Shown here piece after piece: positions 52,219-63,465 of a stretch of DNA of 64,000 bases. Position numbers and translations under genes: made by a program. The first letter of the stretch is position 1; the number at the start of each line of letters is the position of its first letter. Source of the DNA: Photorhabdus heterorhabditis (GTDB lineage: Bacteria; Pseudomonadota; Gammaproteobacteria; Enterobacterales; Enterobacteriaceae); the NCBI RefSeq assembly GCF_018448905.1, contig NZ_RCWA01000004.1, forward strand, positions 124,001-188,000, written 5' to 3'. The notes under the pieces are model-generated. The model was not told the origin of the DNA, made no database searches, and worked only from the letters and a program-made list of their open reading frames with translations.

Positions 52219-53979
52219 TTAGTAACCAATAGCAGCACCTGCCGGACGTCTAACATCATTGGCACCATAGAAATGTTTTTCACGCACCTGACCCGATACG
52301 GCAGCATCGTTACCTGAAGAATCGGTATTTGAAGCAACAGCTTTCGGCAAACCAACCATAATCACCTCAGCGGCACCCCATGGTGTTTGTTCCACCATCT
52401 TATATCCCATTTTTTTCAGTAGATTCAGTGAATCTTTAGAAAGACCACGTTGTTCATAATATACTTCATCTGGTAACCATTGATGATGAATACGTGGGCT
52501 ATTGACGGCTTCTTGAGGTTGCATACCGTGTTCGATGATATTCAGAGCCGCTTGCAGGGTGATGGAGATAATACGAGAGCCACCTGGGGAACCTAGTACA
52601 AGGAATATCTTATTGTCTTTAGTGACAAGTGTCGGACTCATCGATGATAGTGGACGCTTACCGGGGGCAATGGAGTTCGTTGCTCCCTGAACAAGCCCAT
52701 ACAGATTCTTCTCACCAATTTTAGTTGTAAAATCATCCATTTCATCATTAAGGAAGAAACCTGTCCCAGGTGCAATAACAACGGCCCCAAACAGCCCATT
52801 AATGGTATAGGTGGTTGAAACTGCATTACCTTCGCTATCTACAATTGAGTAGTGTGTGGTTTCTGGTTTCTCATGTGGTCCAACACCGGGTTGAACGTTT
52901 TCTGATCTTGTTGCTTCCCCGGGTCTTATATTTTTACGTAAAGATTCAGCATAGCTCTTACTCAATAAGCGATCGATTGGGTTTTTGACAAATTCCGGAT
53001 CGCCAAGGTAAGTATTTCTATCCATATAGGAATGACGCATTGCTTCCGTCAGTGTGTGAACATAATCAGCAGAATTGAATCCCATTTCTTTGAGGTTGTA
53101 GCCTTCCAGAATATTCAATGTTTCACACATTGTTACCCCTCCTGAACTTGGTGGAGGTGAAGAGATAAATTTGTACCCACGATAGCTACAGGTGATTGGT
53201 GTCGTTTCTGAGATTTTATAATTGGCAAAATCGGCTTCGGTGATGATACCGCCTGATTTTTTAGCTGCTTCTGCGACTAATTTAGGAATATCTCCATGGT
53301 AGAAAGCTTCCGGCCCTTTTTTGGCAATTAACTCCAATGTATTCGATAAATCGGTTTGTACCAGTTTATCTCCCGGTTGATAAGGGGAACCATCTTTACG
53401 CAGGAAAATGCGGGCCGCTTCTGGATCTTTGCGAAAACGTTCGATTGTAGTGTCCAGAATATCGGTGTCTGCTCGTGTCAGTATAAAACCTTCACGTGCT
53501 AGCTTAATCGCGGGTGCCATGACTTGTTCACGGCTTAGTTTGCCGTATTTTTTCAGGGCACTGTCCAGTCCCATGACTGTTCCCGGCACACCGACTGCCA
53601 GATAGCCATATAAACTGGCACCTTTAATAATATTGCCTGTTTTATCCAGATACATATTTGCGTTTGCTGCATTTGGTGCAGTCTCGCGGAAATTAATAAA
53701 GGTATCAGTGCCATCTGCTAAATGAATTGTCATAAAGCCACCGCCGCCGATATTGCCACAGCATGGGTTGACAACGGCTTGGGCATAACCAACAGCAACA
53801 GCTGCATCAATCGCATTTCCACCTATTTTGAGAATATCTACACCAACTTGTGAAGCAAGATGTTGAGCTGATACAACCATGCCATTTTTAGCTTCAACGG
53901 CAGGTTCAGAAGCTGCATAAAGATGAGAGGAGATAAGTAAGGATATTATAGCCAGTGGTGTTTTCCATGTTTTTAACAT
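52219..53979 (-). CDS. ggt: Gamma-glutamyltranspeptidase, periplasmic
   Basis: A 586-residue enzyme made as a proenzyme and self-cleaved. Signal peptide MLKTWKTPLAIISLLISSHLYA-A. Large-subunit motifs: GGNAIDAAVAVGYAQAVVNP near 53-72, RETAPNAAN near 98, and SSPPPSSGGV near 285. The cleavage and catalytic Thr opens the small subunit in KPETTHYSIVD near 385, and GSPGGSRI binds glutamate near 480. It moves gamma-glutamyl groups and degrades glutathione. It replaces the E. coli proY-malZ segment here, so it is a lineage insertion. Confidence 0.94.
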   Translation of the reverse strand: MLKTWKTPLAIISLLISSHLYAASEPAVEAKNGMVVSAQHLASQVGVDILKIGGNAIDAAVAVGYAQAVVNPCCGNIGGGGFMTIHLADGTDTFINFRETAPNAANANMYLDKTGNIIKGASLYGYLAVGVPGTVMGLDSALKKYGKLSREQVMAPAIKLAREGFILTRADTDILDTTIERFRKDPEAARIFLRKDGSPYQPGDKLVQTDLSNTLELIAKKGPEAFYHGDIPKLVAEAAKKSGGIITEADFANYKISETTPITCSYRGYKFISSPPPSSGGVTMCETLNILEGYNLKEMGFNSADYVHTLTEAMRHSYMDRNTYLGDPEFVKNPIDRLLSKSYAESLRKNIRPGEATRSENVQPGVGPHEKPETTHYSIVDSEGNAVSTTYTINGLFGAVVIAPGTGFFLNDEMDDFTTKIGEKNLYGLVQGATNSIAPGKRPLSSMSPTLVTKDNKIFLVLGSPGGSRIISITLQAALNIIEHGMQPQEAVNSPRIHHQWLPDEVYYEQRGLSKDSLNLLKKMGYKMVEQTPWGAAEVIMVGLPKAVASNTDSSGNDAAVSGQVREKHFYGANDVRRPAGAAIGY

Positions 53980-54141
53980 GTTGAGAACTCCTGTTATTTT
54001 GTGAGGTGATTTTTATAAGTAGAAATATTTACTTTTGTACAAATTTTAATGTTAACCAATTGTAAATTTAATTATAAGAGGTGATAGTTATCTGGAAGGC
54101 TGTTTTTTTGTGCGCAAGGTGGCAAAATGAGGAATTTCAGA

Positions 54142-54173
54142 ATAAAAAACCAGTTGGAATAAACCAACTGGTT
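54142..54173 (-). terminator. Rho-independent terminator of the peroxiredoxin gene
   Basis: AACCAGTTGG (54148-54157) pairs with CCAACTGGTT (54164-54173), six-base loop. On the minus strand six T follow. 22 bases past the stop of the leftward gene. Confidence 0.93.
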
Positions 54174-54194
54174 AAATATTGGTAACGTTTGAGC

Positions 54195-54797
54195 TTACAG
54201 TTTAGCAGCGTTTTGGGACAGGTACTTAGCAACTCCGTCTGGAGAAGCACTCATACCTTCTTTACCTTTTTCCCATTGTGCAGGGCATACATCGCCGTGC
54301 TCTTCGTGGAATTGCAGTGCGTCAACCATACGCAGCATTTCGTCAATGTTACGACCCAGTGGCAGATCGTTAACGACTTGGTGACGGACAATGCCATTTT
54401 TGTCGATCAGGAAAGAACCACGCAGAGCTACGCCTGCATCTGGATGCTCAATGCCGTAGGATTTTTGAATTTCGCGTTTAGTATCAGCAACCATTGCATA
54501 TTTAACTTCGCCAATACCGCCTTTCTCGATAGAGGTTTTACGCCAAGCGTTGTGAACGAATTCAGAATCAAAAGAAACACCAACGACTTCAACACCACGT
54601 TTTTTAAATTCTTCGTAGCGGTGGTCAAATGCGATCAGTTCAGAAGGACATACGAAAGTAAAGTCCATCGGCCAGAAGAAGATAACGGCAGGCTTACCGT
54701 TCAGATGATTTTTTAGGTTGAAATTTTCAACGATTTCGCCATTACCGAGAACAGCTGCTGCTGTAAAGTCGGGGGCTGGACGGGTTACCAGAACCAT
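54195..54797 (-). CDS. 2-Cys peroxiredoxin (AhpC/TSA family)
   Basis: A 200-residue thiol peroxidase. Peroxidatic Cys in DFTFVCPSEL (residue 50), resolving Cys in HGDVCPAQW (near 171), with supporting GVSFDSEF and the GG-LG-type loop sensitive to over-oxidation (GGIGEV). It reduces hydrogen peroxide and organic peroxides using thioredoxin or AhpF-like donors. It is a typical-length PRX1 subfamily protein and not the E. coli AhpC orthologue (187 residues, with ahpF beside it). Monocistronic with its own terminator. Confidence 0.93.
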   Translation of the reverse strand: MVLVTRPAPDFTAAAVLGNGEIVENFNLKNHLNGKPAVIFFWPMDFTFVCPSELIAFDHRYEEFKKRGVEVVGVSFDSEFVHNAWRKTSIEKGGIGEVKYAMVADTKREIQKSYGIEHPDAGVALRGSFLIDKNGIVRHQVVNDLPLGRNIDEMLRMVDALQFHEEHGDVCPAQWEKGKEGMSASPDGVAKYLSQNAAKL

Positions 54798-55006
54798 AAT
54801 TTACTCCTGTAATTTTGATCGGGGTTTGTGTAAAAATTGGATATAGAATAAGGAATTAGCGTACACCAATAAAGGAAAAAATACTAATTTTTGCAATAGA
54901 TTTTACCTATCAATACCTTATTTTTATTTTCTTTACCTTAAGAAAACAGGGATATTTTTGCAAAGGTTTAGCAGGATTCGTATTAAAAGGCCATTTCATT
55001 AGGTTA

Positions 55007-55142
55007 TTAGACCGTGGCGAGGATGGTAATTTCTGGCGCACCATTACCACTGGGGTTATCGTCGTGCTGAATAACGACAGACAAAGTAAATGGATCGTTT
55101 AGGTTTCCCTGATAAAGATCTTTCCGAATACAACCGCGATTA
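55007..55142 (-). pseudogene. Unidentified gene remnant, C-terminal 45 codons, cut by an ERIC
   Basis: Between an ERIC and a stop at 55007 the frame reads like folded protein: DLYQGNLNDPFTLSVVIQHD then NPSGNGAPEITILATV. Upstream of the ERIC no continuation is found. I do not recognise the family. It may be the tail of a surface or inclusion-type protein. Confidence 0.4.
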
Positions 55143-55265
55143 TACCTGTTATCTTTCAAATTGCCTCTTTGTTGGCTGCACTCACTTACCCCGGTCACAG
55201 AGTTATCTCTGCTCCCGGGGATTCGCTCCCTTGCCGTCGCGACGCATCTTGAAATCTATTGGGTA
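55143..55265. repeat. ERIC element, 123 bp
   Basis: Full copy with TACCTGTTATCTTTCAAATT at left and CTTGAAATCTATTGGGTA at right. It abuts the coding-like remnant at 55007-55142. Confidence 0.94.
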
Positions 55266-55306
55266 TAAAACATTTGTTTATAAAAAGAGTTTCCTACTAT
55301 TCATCT

Positions 55307-55329
55307 ACGGCCAGTCAAAGGCTGGCCGT
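55307..55329. terminator. Hairpin downstream of acpH
   Basis: ACGGCCAG (55307-55314) and CTGGCCGT (55322-55329) pair exactly. No T-run on either side, so termination is only possible. 30 bases beyond the acpH stop. Confidence 0.5.
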
Positions 55330-55358
55330 TAGGAAATTATTTACAGGGGTAATAATGC

Positions 55359-55955
55359 CTATTGAGTTGGACAGTAGAAGCCCTTATTTTCTGCTTTATT
55401 CATCATATAGGGATAAAATTGCCAGAATAGTGCTTCTAAATCAGAATAATGTCGCTCTATATCCTGAAATGAACCAGATAAGGCCGATAACCTGGGATGT
55501 CTTCGAGCCATTCCTTTTAATACATTTGCGATAAACGGAAGATCTGCATAGCGGATCAGCCAGTTTTGTGGCCATAAAAATTCATTCAGTTCCTGAAAGC
55601 TTTCAGGAGTTTTATAAAGATGGGGTTCTATCTGATTATGGGCATGGTGAATAAATGCGGGTAGCGAGTAAGTAGGTACCAGTTTATTCCAATGCAGGGA
55701 AAGGAAGTGATCCCAGATAATATCCAAAGTAATCGGCGCAACCCGTCGATATGGCGCACTGAACAAGTGACGGGCTTGAATAACCAATGGATGGGTATCT
55801 GTTAATACGTCAACACGCCGATGCATGCGAATACCAGCGGCTACATCAGCGTCGTATTGCCCCTCTGGATTACCTCGAACAAAGTCCGCCATTAAGTTTC
55901 CTAGTAGGGAACTTTCAGCCAGAGTAGCTAAATGAAGGTGAGCGAGAAAATTCAT
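55359..55955 (-). CDS. acpH: Acyl carrier protein phosphodiesterase AcpH
   Basis: A 198-residue enzyme that removes 4'-phosphopantetheine from ACP. HD-like metal residues are visible in FLAHLHLA (residues 3-10), [10 protein letters not shown] near 19-28, GIRMHRRVD near 41-49 and [12 protein letters not shown] near 78-89. Divergent from queA, as in E. coli, with about 100 bases between. Length matches the family (193). Confidence 0.93.
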   Translation of the reverse strand: MNFLAHLHLATLAESSLLGNLMADFVRGNPEGQYDADVAAGIRMHRRVDVLTDTHPLVIQARHLFSAPYRRVAPITLDIIWDHFLSLHWNKLVPTYSLPAFIHHAHNQIEPHLYKTPESFQELNEFLWPQNWLIRYADLPFIANVLKGMARRHPRLSALSGSFQDIERHYSDLEALFWQFYPYMMNKAENKGFYCPTQ

Positions 55956-56059
55956 CCAGTAATTATAATATAAATCAGCGAAGTTATGTGCTTATTTGTT
56001 GCACCCTCAGAATTGTGGCACTAGACTAGTCCGCTTGTTTTTCTGAATGATTAAATATA

Positions 56060-57127
56060 ATGCGTGTCTCCGATTTTACTTTTGAACTTCCTGACGAAAT
56101 GATTGCTCGTTATCCTCAACCACAACGCAGTAGCTGCCGTCTGCTTTCTCTTGACGGTGAAACAGGGGCGTTAACGCATGGTGTTTTTACGGATGTTCTC
56201 AATAAACTGAATACTGGAGATTTGCTGGTTTTCAATAATACCCGGGTAATACCTGCGCGTATTTTTGGCCGAAAGGCCACTGGCGGTAAGTTGGAAGTTC
56301 TGGTTGAACGAATTTTGGATGATAAGCGAGTACTTGCACATGTGCGTGCTTCTAAAGCGCCGAAAGAGGGAACTGAGCTGCTGCTGGGGGATAATGAGAG
56401 TATAAAAGCAACCATGCTGGCCCGCCATGATACCCTGTTCGAAATACGTTTTGAGGATGAGCGTGATGTGCTATCCATTCTGGATAATGTTGGTCATATG
56501 CCTTTGCCTCCTTATATTGATCGCCCCGATGAAGAGGCGGATCGCGAGCTATATCAGACGGTATACAGTGAACGTCCCGGTGCAGTAGCGGCGCCAACGG
56601 CGGGGCTTCATTTTGATGAGCCGTTATTGGAAGCTCTGCGTGAAAAAGGCGTGGAGATGGTTTTTGTTACCTTGCATGTGGGCGCTGGGACTTTCCAGCC
56701 AGTGCGTGTAGAAACTATCGAAGACCATGTTATGCATTCGGAATATGCTGAGGTACCCCAGCATGTGGTTGATGCGGTTCTGGCATGTAAAGCGCGAGGT
56801 AATAAAGTCGTCGCTGTCGGCACAACGTCGGTCCGTTCTTTGGAAAGTGCAGCAAAAGCTTGTAAAGATGAATTAATTGCGCCATTTTTTGGTGATACAC
56901 GGATTTTTATTTATCCGGGTTTTGAATATCAGATTGTTGATGCCCTGATTACGAATTTCCATTTGCCGGAATCGACACTTATTATGCTGGTTTCTGCATT
57001 TGCCGGTTATAAAAATACGATGAATGCTTATAAAGAGGCAGTGGCAGAAAAATACCGTTTCTTTAGTTATGGTGATGCCATGTTTATTCGTCGTAACCCA
57101 TTGGCTTTCGAGGAAAAAATTTCTTAA
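56060..57127 (+). CDS. queA: S-adenosylmethionine:tRNA ribosyltransferase-isomerase QueA
   Basis: A 355-residue enzyme that adds the cyclopentane ring from SAM to preQ1-modified tRNA, giving epoxyqueuosine. Conserved parts: [19 protein letters not shown] at the start, [15 protein letters not shown] near 52, [13 protein letters not shown] near 174, [13 protein letters not shown] near 205 and [16 protein letters not shown] near 300. Followed by tgt as in E. coli, 178 bases downstream. Confidence 0.96.
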   Translation: MRVSDFTFELPDEMIARYPQPQRSSCRLLSLDGETGALTHGVFTDVLNKLNTGDLLVFNNTRVIPARIFGRKATGGKLEVLVERILDDKRVLAHVRASKAPKEGTELLLGDNESIKATMLARHDTLFEIRFEDERDVLSILDNVGHMPLPPYIDRPDEEADRELYQTVYSERPGAVAAPTAGLHFDEPLLEALREKGVEMVFVTLHVGAGTFQPVRVETIEDHVMHSEYAEVPQHVVDAVLACKARGNKVVAVGTTSVRSLESAAKACKDELIAPFFGDTRIFIYPGFEYQIVDALITNFHLPESTLIMLVSAFAGYKNTMNAYKEAVAEKYRFFSYGDAMFIRRNPLAFEEKIS

Positions 57128-57270
57128 TTCATTATCATAATGTATACAATCAGCGGGAGTGTGTCGTTGAGGATTCCTGAGAAGGATATGTCTGGATATC
57201 GTTTTGTCGGGATCACTGTTTGTCCGTAAATATCCACTCCGCCTTGGTTTCAAACGTTTTTTAAGTAACA

Positions 57271-57301
57271 GCATCAGACTGTTTATCTGATGCCTGGAGG
57301 T
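57271..57301 (+). promoter_or_regulatory. Hairpin next to the tgt ribosome site
   Basis: GCATCAGA (57271-57278) pairs with TCTGATGC (57286-57293), seven-base loop, ending three bases before the tgt GGAGG (57296-57300). It could stack on or modulate the ribosome site. No T-run, so not a terminator for queA. Confidence 0.5.
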
Positions 57302-57304
57302 TAA

Positions 57305-58429
<1,125 letters not shown>

Positions 58430-58575
58430 CTTATAACCTATCCTAATCGGTGGAAGTGTTGCATAAGTGGTTAATGGGATAGGTAGTTAGTAGTGATTGA
58501 CTGGTTTCGGTGTGTATAGCATATTGCGGCTGGTTTTTGATTACTATCGATTTTGATAACAATGAGGGAAGTTTA

Positions 58576-58908
58576 ATGAGTTTTTTTATTTCTGAAGCAG
58601 CAGCATCTGCTGGCGCACCGGCTCAGGGAAGCCCATATTCTTTGATCATCATGCTGGTTGTTTTCGGTTTGATCTTCTACTTCATGATCCTGCGTCCACA
58701 ACAGAAACGTACGAAAGAACATAAAAAGCTGATGGATTCCATTTCCAAAGGTGATGAAGTTCTGACCAATGGTGGTTTGATTGGTCGTGTCACGAAAGTT
58801 TCTGACACGGGTTATGTTGTTGTAGCGCTGAATGACACTACTGAAGTGACCATTAAACGTGATTTCGTCGCTGCCGTTTTACCGAAAGGTACAATGAAAG
58901 CTCTGTAA
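58576..58908 (+). CDS. yajC: Sec translocon accessory subunit YajC
   Basis: A 110-residue protein with one membrane helix (SLIIMLVVFGLIFYFMILRP) and a cytosolic basic domain (KRTKEHKKLMDSISKGDEVL). It joins SecD and SecF in the holo-translocon. ATG at 58576 has GAGGGA upstream; a reading from 58510 lacks support. It heads the secD-secF operon. Confidence 0.95.
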   Translation: MSFFISEAAASAGAPAQGSPYSLIIMLVVFGLIFYFMILRPQQKRTKEHKKLMDSISKGDEVLTNGGLIGRVTKVSDTGYVVVALNDTTEVTIKRDFVAAVLPKGTMKAL

Positions 58909-58935
58909 TTTCTGATTTTCCCGAAGGGAACTGCC

Positions 58936-60783
58936 GTGCTAAACCGTTATCCTTTGTGGAAGTATCTGATGCTGATCGCTGCGATCCTCATCGGTTTGCT
59001 TTATGCACTTCCCAACCTTTATGGTGAGGATCCGGCTGTACAAATCACTGGCGCGCGAGGCATTGCCGCCAGTGAGCGAACGCTGGACCAAGTCCGTAAT
59101 GTTTTAGAAAAAGATCAAATCACGAGTAAATCCATTGCGCTGGAAAATGGTGCAATTCTTGCTCGTTTCAGTAATTCTGATATTCAGCTTCGTGCCCGTG
59201 AAATATTGATGTCCGAATTGGGCGATCAGTATGTGGTGGCATTGAACTTGGCTCCAGCAACACCAACTTGGCTGAGTAAGCTTGGCGCAGAGCCAATGAA
59301 ACTGGGTCTTGATTTGCGTGGTGGTGTTCACTTCTTAATGGAAGTGGATATGGAAACCGCGTTAGGCAAACTGCAAGAGCAGAATATTGATGGCCTGCGC
59401 ACTGATTTACGTGAAAAAGGTATTCTTTACTCCACCATCCGCAAAATTGAGAATTATGGTGTAGAAATCCGTTTCCGTGATGAAAAAGCTCGCTCTGATG
59501 CAGAGAGCTATCTCACTGGCCGTCACCGTGATTTAGTGTTCAGTGTTGGAACAAACAATACCCTGAAAGCGGTAATGAGTGATGAGCGTCAGCGCGAAGC
59601 CCGTTCTTATGCAGTGCAACAGAACATTACCATTCTGCGTAACCGTGTTAACCAACTGGGTGTTGCAGAACCATTAGTTCAGCGTCAAGGCTCTGACCGT
59701 ATCGTGGTTGAATTACCGGGTATTCAGGATACTGCCCGCGCTAAAGAAATTCTTGGTGCGACAGCGACATTGGAATTCCGTTTAGTTAATTCCAGCGTTG
59801 ATGCTACAGCGGCTGCGTCAGGCCGTGTACCGGGTGATTCTGAGGTGAAAAATACCCGTGATGGTAATCCGGTTGTGTTGTATAAGCGCGTTATTCTGAC
59901 GGGTGATCACATTACAGATTCGACCTCTGGTACGGATGAATACGGTCAGCCAGAGGTGAATATTTCACTAGACAGTGCTGGTGGTACCGCGATGTCTAAT
60001 TTCACCAAAGACAATGTTGGTAAACCAATGGCGACGCTGTTTGTGGAATATAAAGACAGCGGCAAGAAAGATGCTAATGGCCGGGCGGTGTTAGTCAAAA
60101 ATGAAGAAGTGATTAACATTGCTAATATCCAGACCCGTTTGGGGAATAATTTCCGTATTACTGGTATTTCCAATGCAACTGAAGCCCGTCAGTTATCTTT
60201 ACTGCTGCGCGCAGGTGCTTTGATTGCGCCAATTCAGATTGTGGAAGAGCGCACTATAGGACCAACTCTTGGCCTGCAAAACATTGAGCAAGGTTTGGAA
60301 GCTTGTTTGTGGGGATTGATCGCATCAATCCTGTTTATGGTGATTTACTATCGCAAATTTGGTTTGATTGCGAGTAGTGCACTGTTGGCTAACCTGGTGC
60401 TGATTGTTGGTGTAATGTCCCTATTACCGGGGGCTACGCTAACCATGCCGGGGATTGCAGGGATTGTTCTGACTTTGGCGGTGGCAGTTGATGCTAACGT
60501 GTTGATAAACGAGCGTATCAAAGAAGAATTGCGTAATGGCCGTACTGTACAGCAAGCGATACACGAAGGTTATAAAGGGGCTTTCTCCAGTATTGTCGAT
60601 GCTAACCTGACTACGCTGATTACGGCTGTCATTCTTTACGCTGTTGGTACCGGGTCAATTAAAGGCTTTGCGATAACAACGTCAATTGGTGTCGCCACTT
60701 CTATGTTCACTGCTATTGTCGGTACGCGGGCTATCGTGAACCTGCTATATGGCGGTAAGCGTATTAAGAAGCTGTCAATTTAA
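58936..60783 (+). CDS. secD: Protein translocase subunit SecD
   Basis: A 615-residue inner-membrane subunit that pulls exported proteins on the periplasmic side using proton motive force. It matches E. coli SecD in length. Landmarks: [13 protein letters not shown] at the start, [20 protein letters not shown] near 115-135, [16 protein letters not shown] near 245, [19 protein letters not shown] near 415 and the membrane motif [16 protein letters not shown] near 515. GTG start with GAAGGGA upstream. Confidence 0.97.
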   Translation: MLNRYPLWKYLMLIAAILIGLLYALPNLYGEDPAVQITGARGIAASERTLDQVRNVLEKDQITSKSIALENGAILARFSNSDIQLRAREILMSELGDQYVVALNLAPATPTWLSKLGAEPMKLGLDLRGGVHFLMEVDMETALGKLQEQNIDGLRTDLREKGILYSTIRKIENYGVEIRFRDEKARSDAESYLTGRHRDLVFSVGTNNTLKAVMSDERQREARSYAVQQNITILRNRVNQLGVAEPLVQRQGSDRIVVELPGIQDTARAKEILGATATLEFRLVNSSVDATAAASGRVPGDSEVKNTRDGNPVVLYKRVILTGDHITDSTSGTDEYGQPEVNISLDSAGGTAMSNFTKDNVGKPMATLFVEYKDSGKKDANGRAVLVKNEEVINIANIQTRLGNNFRITGISNATEARQLSLLLRAGALIAPIQIVEERTIGPTLGLQNIEQGLEACLWGLIASILFMVIYYRKFGLIASSALLANLVLIVGVMSLLPGATLTMPGIAGIVLTLAVAVDANVLINERIKEELRNGRTVQQAIHEGYKGAFSSIVDANLTTLITAVILYAVGTGSIKGFAITTSIGVATSMFTAIVGTRAIVNLLYGGKRIKKLSI

Positions 60784-60793
60784 GGAGCTCGTT

Positions 60794-61762
60794 GTGGCAC
60801 AGGATTATACTGTTGAACAATTGAACCATGGTCGTAAAGTCTACGACTTTATGCGCTGGGACAACGTTGCTTTCGGAATTTCGTTGCTGCTGTTGGTGGC
60901 TTCTATTTTTGTGATGGCAACTCGCGGTTTTAACTGGGGATTGGATTTTACCGGTGGTACGGTAATCGAAATTAAGCTCAGTAAACCGGCTGATCTGGAT
61001 AAAATGCGTGATAACCTGGCAAAAGCGGGTTTTGTAGATCCCCTATTGCAAAATTTCGGAAGTAGTCGTGACGTGATGGTGCGTATGCCGCCGGTTACAG
61101 GTGCTGCTAATGAAGAACTGAGCAAAAGGGTAATCAAGGTCATCAATGACACCGTTGATAAAGATGCGAGTGTAAATCGCGTTGAAATTGTTGGGCCGAG
61201 TGTTGGTGCTGAACTCGCTCAAAATGGTGCCATGGCGTTGTTAGCGGCGCTTATCTGTATCTTGATTTATGTTGGATTCCGCTTTGAATGGCGGCTGGCA
61301 TTGGGGGCGGTTCTCGCGCTTGCGCATGACGTCGTCATCACGCTAGGGGTACTGTCGTTGTTCCATATTGAGATTGACCTGACAATTGTGGCATCTCTGA
61401 TGTCTGTTATTGGTTACTCACTGAATGACAGTATCGTGGTTTCTGACCGTATCCGTGAAAACTTCCGTAAGATCCGTCGTGGTACGTCGTATGAAATTAT
61501 GAATGTATCTCTGACCCAAACACTGAGTCGTACCATCATGACTTCTGCGACAACCTTATTGGTGGTACTGATGTTGTATATTTTCGGTGGTGCGATGCTG
61601 AAAGGGTTCTCACTGGCAATGTTAATCGGTGTTTCTATCGGTACGATATCTTCTATCTATGTTGCTTCCGCATTAGCGTTGAAACTGGGTATGAAGCGTG
61701 AACACATGATCCAGCAAAAGGTTGAAAAGGAAGGGGCTGATCAGCCATCTTTATTGCCTTAA
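60794..61762 (+). CDS. secF: Protein translocase subunit SecF
   Basis: A 322-residue partner of SecD with six membrane helices. Start GTG at 60794 (AAGGAG eight bases before) reads [20 protein letters not shown] as in E. coli. Landmarks: [12 protein letters not shown] near 46, [14 protein letters not shown] near 88, [18 protein letters not shown] near 222. Ends at a strong terminator. Operon yajC-secD-secF. Confidence 0.97.
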   Translation: MAQDYTVEQLNHGRKVYDFMRWDNVAFGISLLLLVASIFVMATRGFNWGLDFTGGTVIEIKLSKPADLDKMRDNLAKAGFVDPLLQNFGSSRDVMVRMPPVTGAANEELSKRVIKVINDTVDKDASVNRVEIVGPSVGAELAQNGAMALLAALICILIYVGFRFEWRLALGAVLALAHDVVITLGVLSLFHIEIDLTIVASLMSVIGYSLNDSIVVSDRIRENFRKIRRGTSYEIMNVSLTQTLSRTIMTSATTLLVVLMLYIFGGAMLKGFSLAMLIGVSIGTISSIYVASALALKLGMKREHMIQQKVEKEGADQPSLLP

Positions 61763-61785
61763 TGATTCGGCCTTAATGCTGTTTA

Positions 61786-61822
61786 AACACCCTGTGAGTA
61801 TCCGGCTGACAGGGTGTTTTTT
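61786..61822 (+). terminator. Rho-independent terminator after secF
   Basis: AACACCCTGT (61786-61795) pairs with ACAGGGTGTT (61809-61818), 13-base loop, then a run of T. 24 bases after the secF stop. Confidence 0.95.
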
Positions 61823-61877
61823 ATTCAGATTAAGGATAAACTGTAAATTTAGTTCGTATTAACCATCAGGAAACGAT

Positions 61878-62327
61878 ATGCATTGCCCATTTTGTGCTGC
61901 TGTTGATACCAAAGTGATTGACTCCCGTTTGGTCGGGGATGGTTCGCAGGTGCGCCGCAGGCGCCAGTGTCTTGAATGTCATGAGCGGTTCACCACTTTT
62001 GAAATGGCTGAGCTGGTTATGCCGAGGGTAATAAAAAGTGATGATATCCGGGAGCCATTCGATGAAGAAAAATTACGGCGCGGTATGCAAAAAGCACTGG
62101 AGAAACGCCCAGTCAGTTCTGATGATGTAGAAATGGCGATTAGCTATATTAAATCTCAGTTACGAGCTACTGGTGAACGGGAAATTCCATCTAAAATGAT
62201 TGGTAATTTGGTCATGGATGAGTTGAAGAAATTGGATAAAGTCGCCTATATCCGTTTTGCTTCCGTCTACCGTAGCTTTGAAGATATTCGTGAATTTGGT
62301 GAAGAGATTGCTAAATTACAGGATTAA
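61878..62327 (+). CDS. nrdR: Ribonucleotide reductase repressor NrdR
   Basis: A 149-residue repressor of nrd operons. The zinc ribbon is at the start (MHCPFC, then [15 protein letters not shown]), followed by an ATP-cone ([38 protein letters not shown]). Same length as E. coli NrdR (149). ribD follows, as in E. coli, after seven bases, so the two are cotranscribed. Confidence 0.97.
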   Translation: MHCPFCAAVDTKVIDSRLVGDGSQVRRRRQCLECHERFTTFEMAELVMPRVIKSDDIREPFDEEKLRRGMQKALEKRPVSSDDVEMAISYIKSQLRATGEREIPSKMIGNLVMDELKKLDKVAYIRFASVYRSFEDIREFGEEIAKLQD

Positions 62328-62334
62328 TAAGCTA

Positions 62335-63444
62335 GTGAATAGAGATGAAAAATATATGGCGCGCGCGCTTGAATTGGCGCGTCAGGGGCGTTTTACCACA
62401 TCACCTAATCCCAACGTTGGTTGTGTAATTGTGCGTGATGGACAGATTGTTGGGGAAGGTTTTCATTTACGTTCTGGTGGCCCGCATGCTGAAGTTCATG
62501 CTTTACGGATGGCCGGAGATAAAGCCAAAGGCTCAACCGCTTATGTCACTCTCGAACCATGTAATCATCACGGTAAAACTCCTCCTTGTGCTGATGCCTT
62601 GATTACGGCTGGTGTCAACCGTGTGGTTACTGCTATGCAAGATCCTAATCCCCAAGTAGCGGGAAGAGGGCTTTATAAGCTGCAACAGGCGGGTATTGAA
62701 GTAGAACATGGGTTGATGATGGCGGAAGCGGAATCCCTTAACCGGGGGTTTCTGAAGCGGATGCGTACAGGGTTCCCGTATATTCAATTGAAGATGGCTT
62801 CTTCTCTTGATGGGAGAACTGCGCTGGCTTCCGGAGAAAGTAAATGGATTACATCATTACAGTCTCGTTATGATGTGCAGAAACTCCGCGCTCAATGTAG
62901 CGCAATTCTGAGTTCCAGCAGCACGGTTCTGGCTGATAATCCTTACTTGACGGTTCGTTGGAGCGAATTGGATGCAGAAACTCAGGCGGTTTATCCGAAG
63001 GAAAATCTTCGTCAGCCAGTGCGTGTCATTGTTGACAGTCAGAATCGTGTTGCTCCGCATCATCAGGTCATACAACAACCTGGTCATTGTTGGTTGGCTC
63101 GAACCAAAGCGGATGAAGATAACTGGCCTGAAAATGTAGAGCAAATACTGCTGCCTGCTCGTGATGCTGGTGTGGATTTAGTGTTACTGATGATGCAACT
63201 GGGCAAACGTCAGATGAATACGGTTTGGGCAGAATGCGGCCCGTTATTGGCTGGCGCATTGTTGAACTTGGGGCTGGTGGATGAGCTGGTTCTTTATGTC
63301 GCACCAAAGGTGCTGGGTGATACCGCTTGTGGTTTGTTTACTATTCCTGAACTTAAAAATCTAGCCGAAGCGCCAGAATTTAACATTTTTGATGTACAGC
63401 AAGTCGGGCCGGATCTTCGCCTGCGCTTGCGGCCTGTATACTGA
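62335..63444 (+). CDS. ribD: Bifunctional riboflavin deaminase-reductase RibD
   Basis: A 369-residue two-domain enzyme in riboflavin synthesis. The deaminase has the zinc site HAEVHALRMAG near 49-59 and EPCNHHGKTPPCADA near 79-93. The reductase runs from about 147 (LKMASSLDGRTALASGESKW, AILSSSSTVLADNP). GTG start at 62335 gives MNRDEKYMARALELA, matching E. coli RibD. In E. coli ribE and nusB follow; here an IS200-type element does within the window. Confidence 0.95.
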   Translation: MNRDEKYMARALELARQGRFTTSPNPNVGCVIVRDGQIVGEGFHLRSGGPHAEVHALRMAGDKAKGSTAYVTLEPCNHHGKTPPCADALITAGVNRVVTAMQDPNPQVAGRGLYKLQQAGIEVEHGLMMAEAESLNRGFLKRMRTGFPYIQLKMASSLDGRTALASGESKWITSLQSRYDVQKLRAQCSAILSSSSTVLADNPYLTVRWSELDAETQAVYPKENLRQPVRVIVDSQNRVAPHHQVIQQPGHCWLARTKADEDNWPENVEQILLPARDAGVDLVLLMMQLGKRQMNTVWAECGPLLAGALLNLGLVDELVLYVAPKVLGDTACGLFTIPELKNLAEAPEFNIFDVQQVGPDLRLRLRPVY

Positions 63445-63465
63445 TTGGATGTATGAAATATGGGT

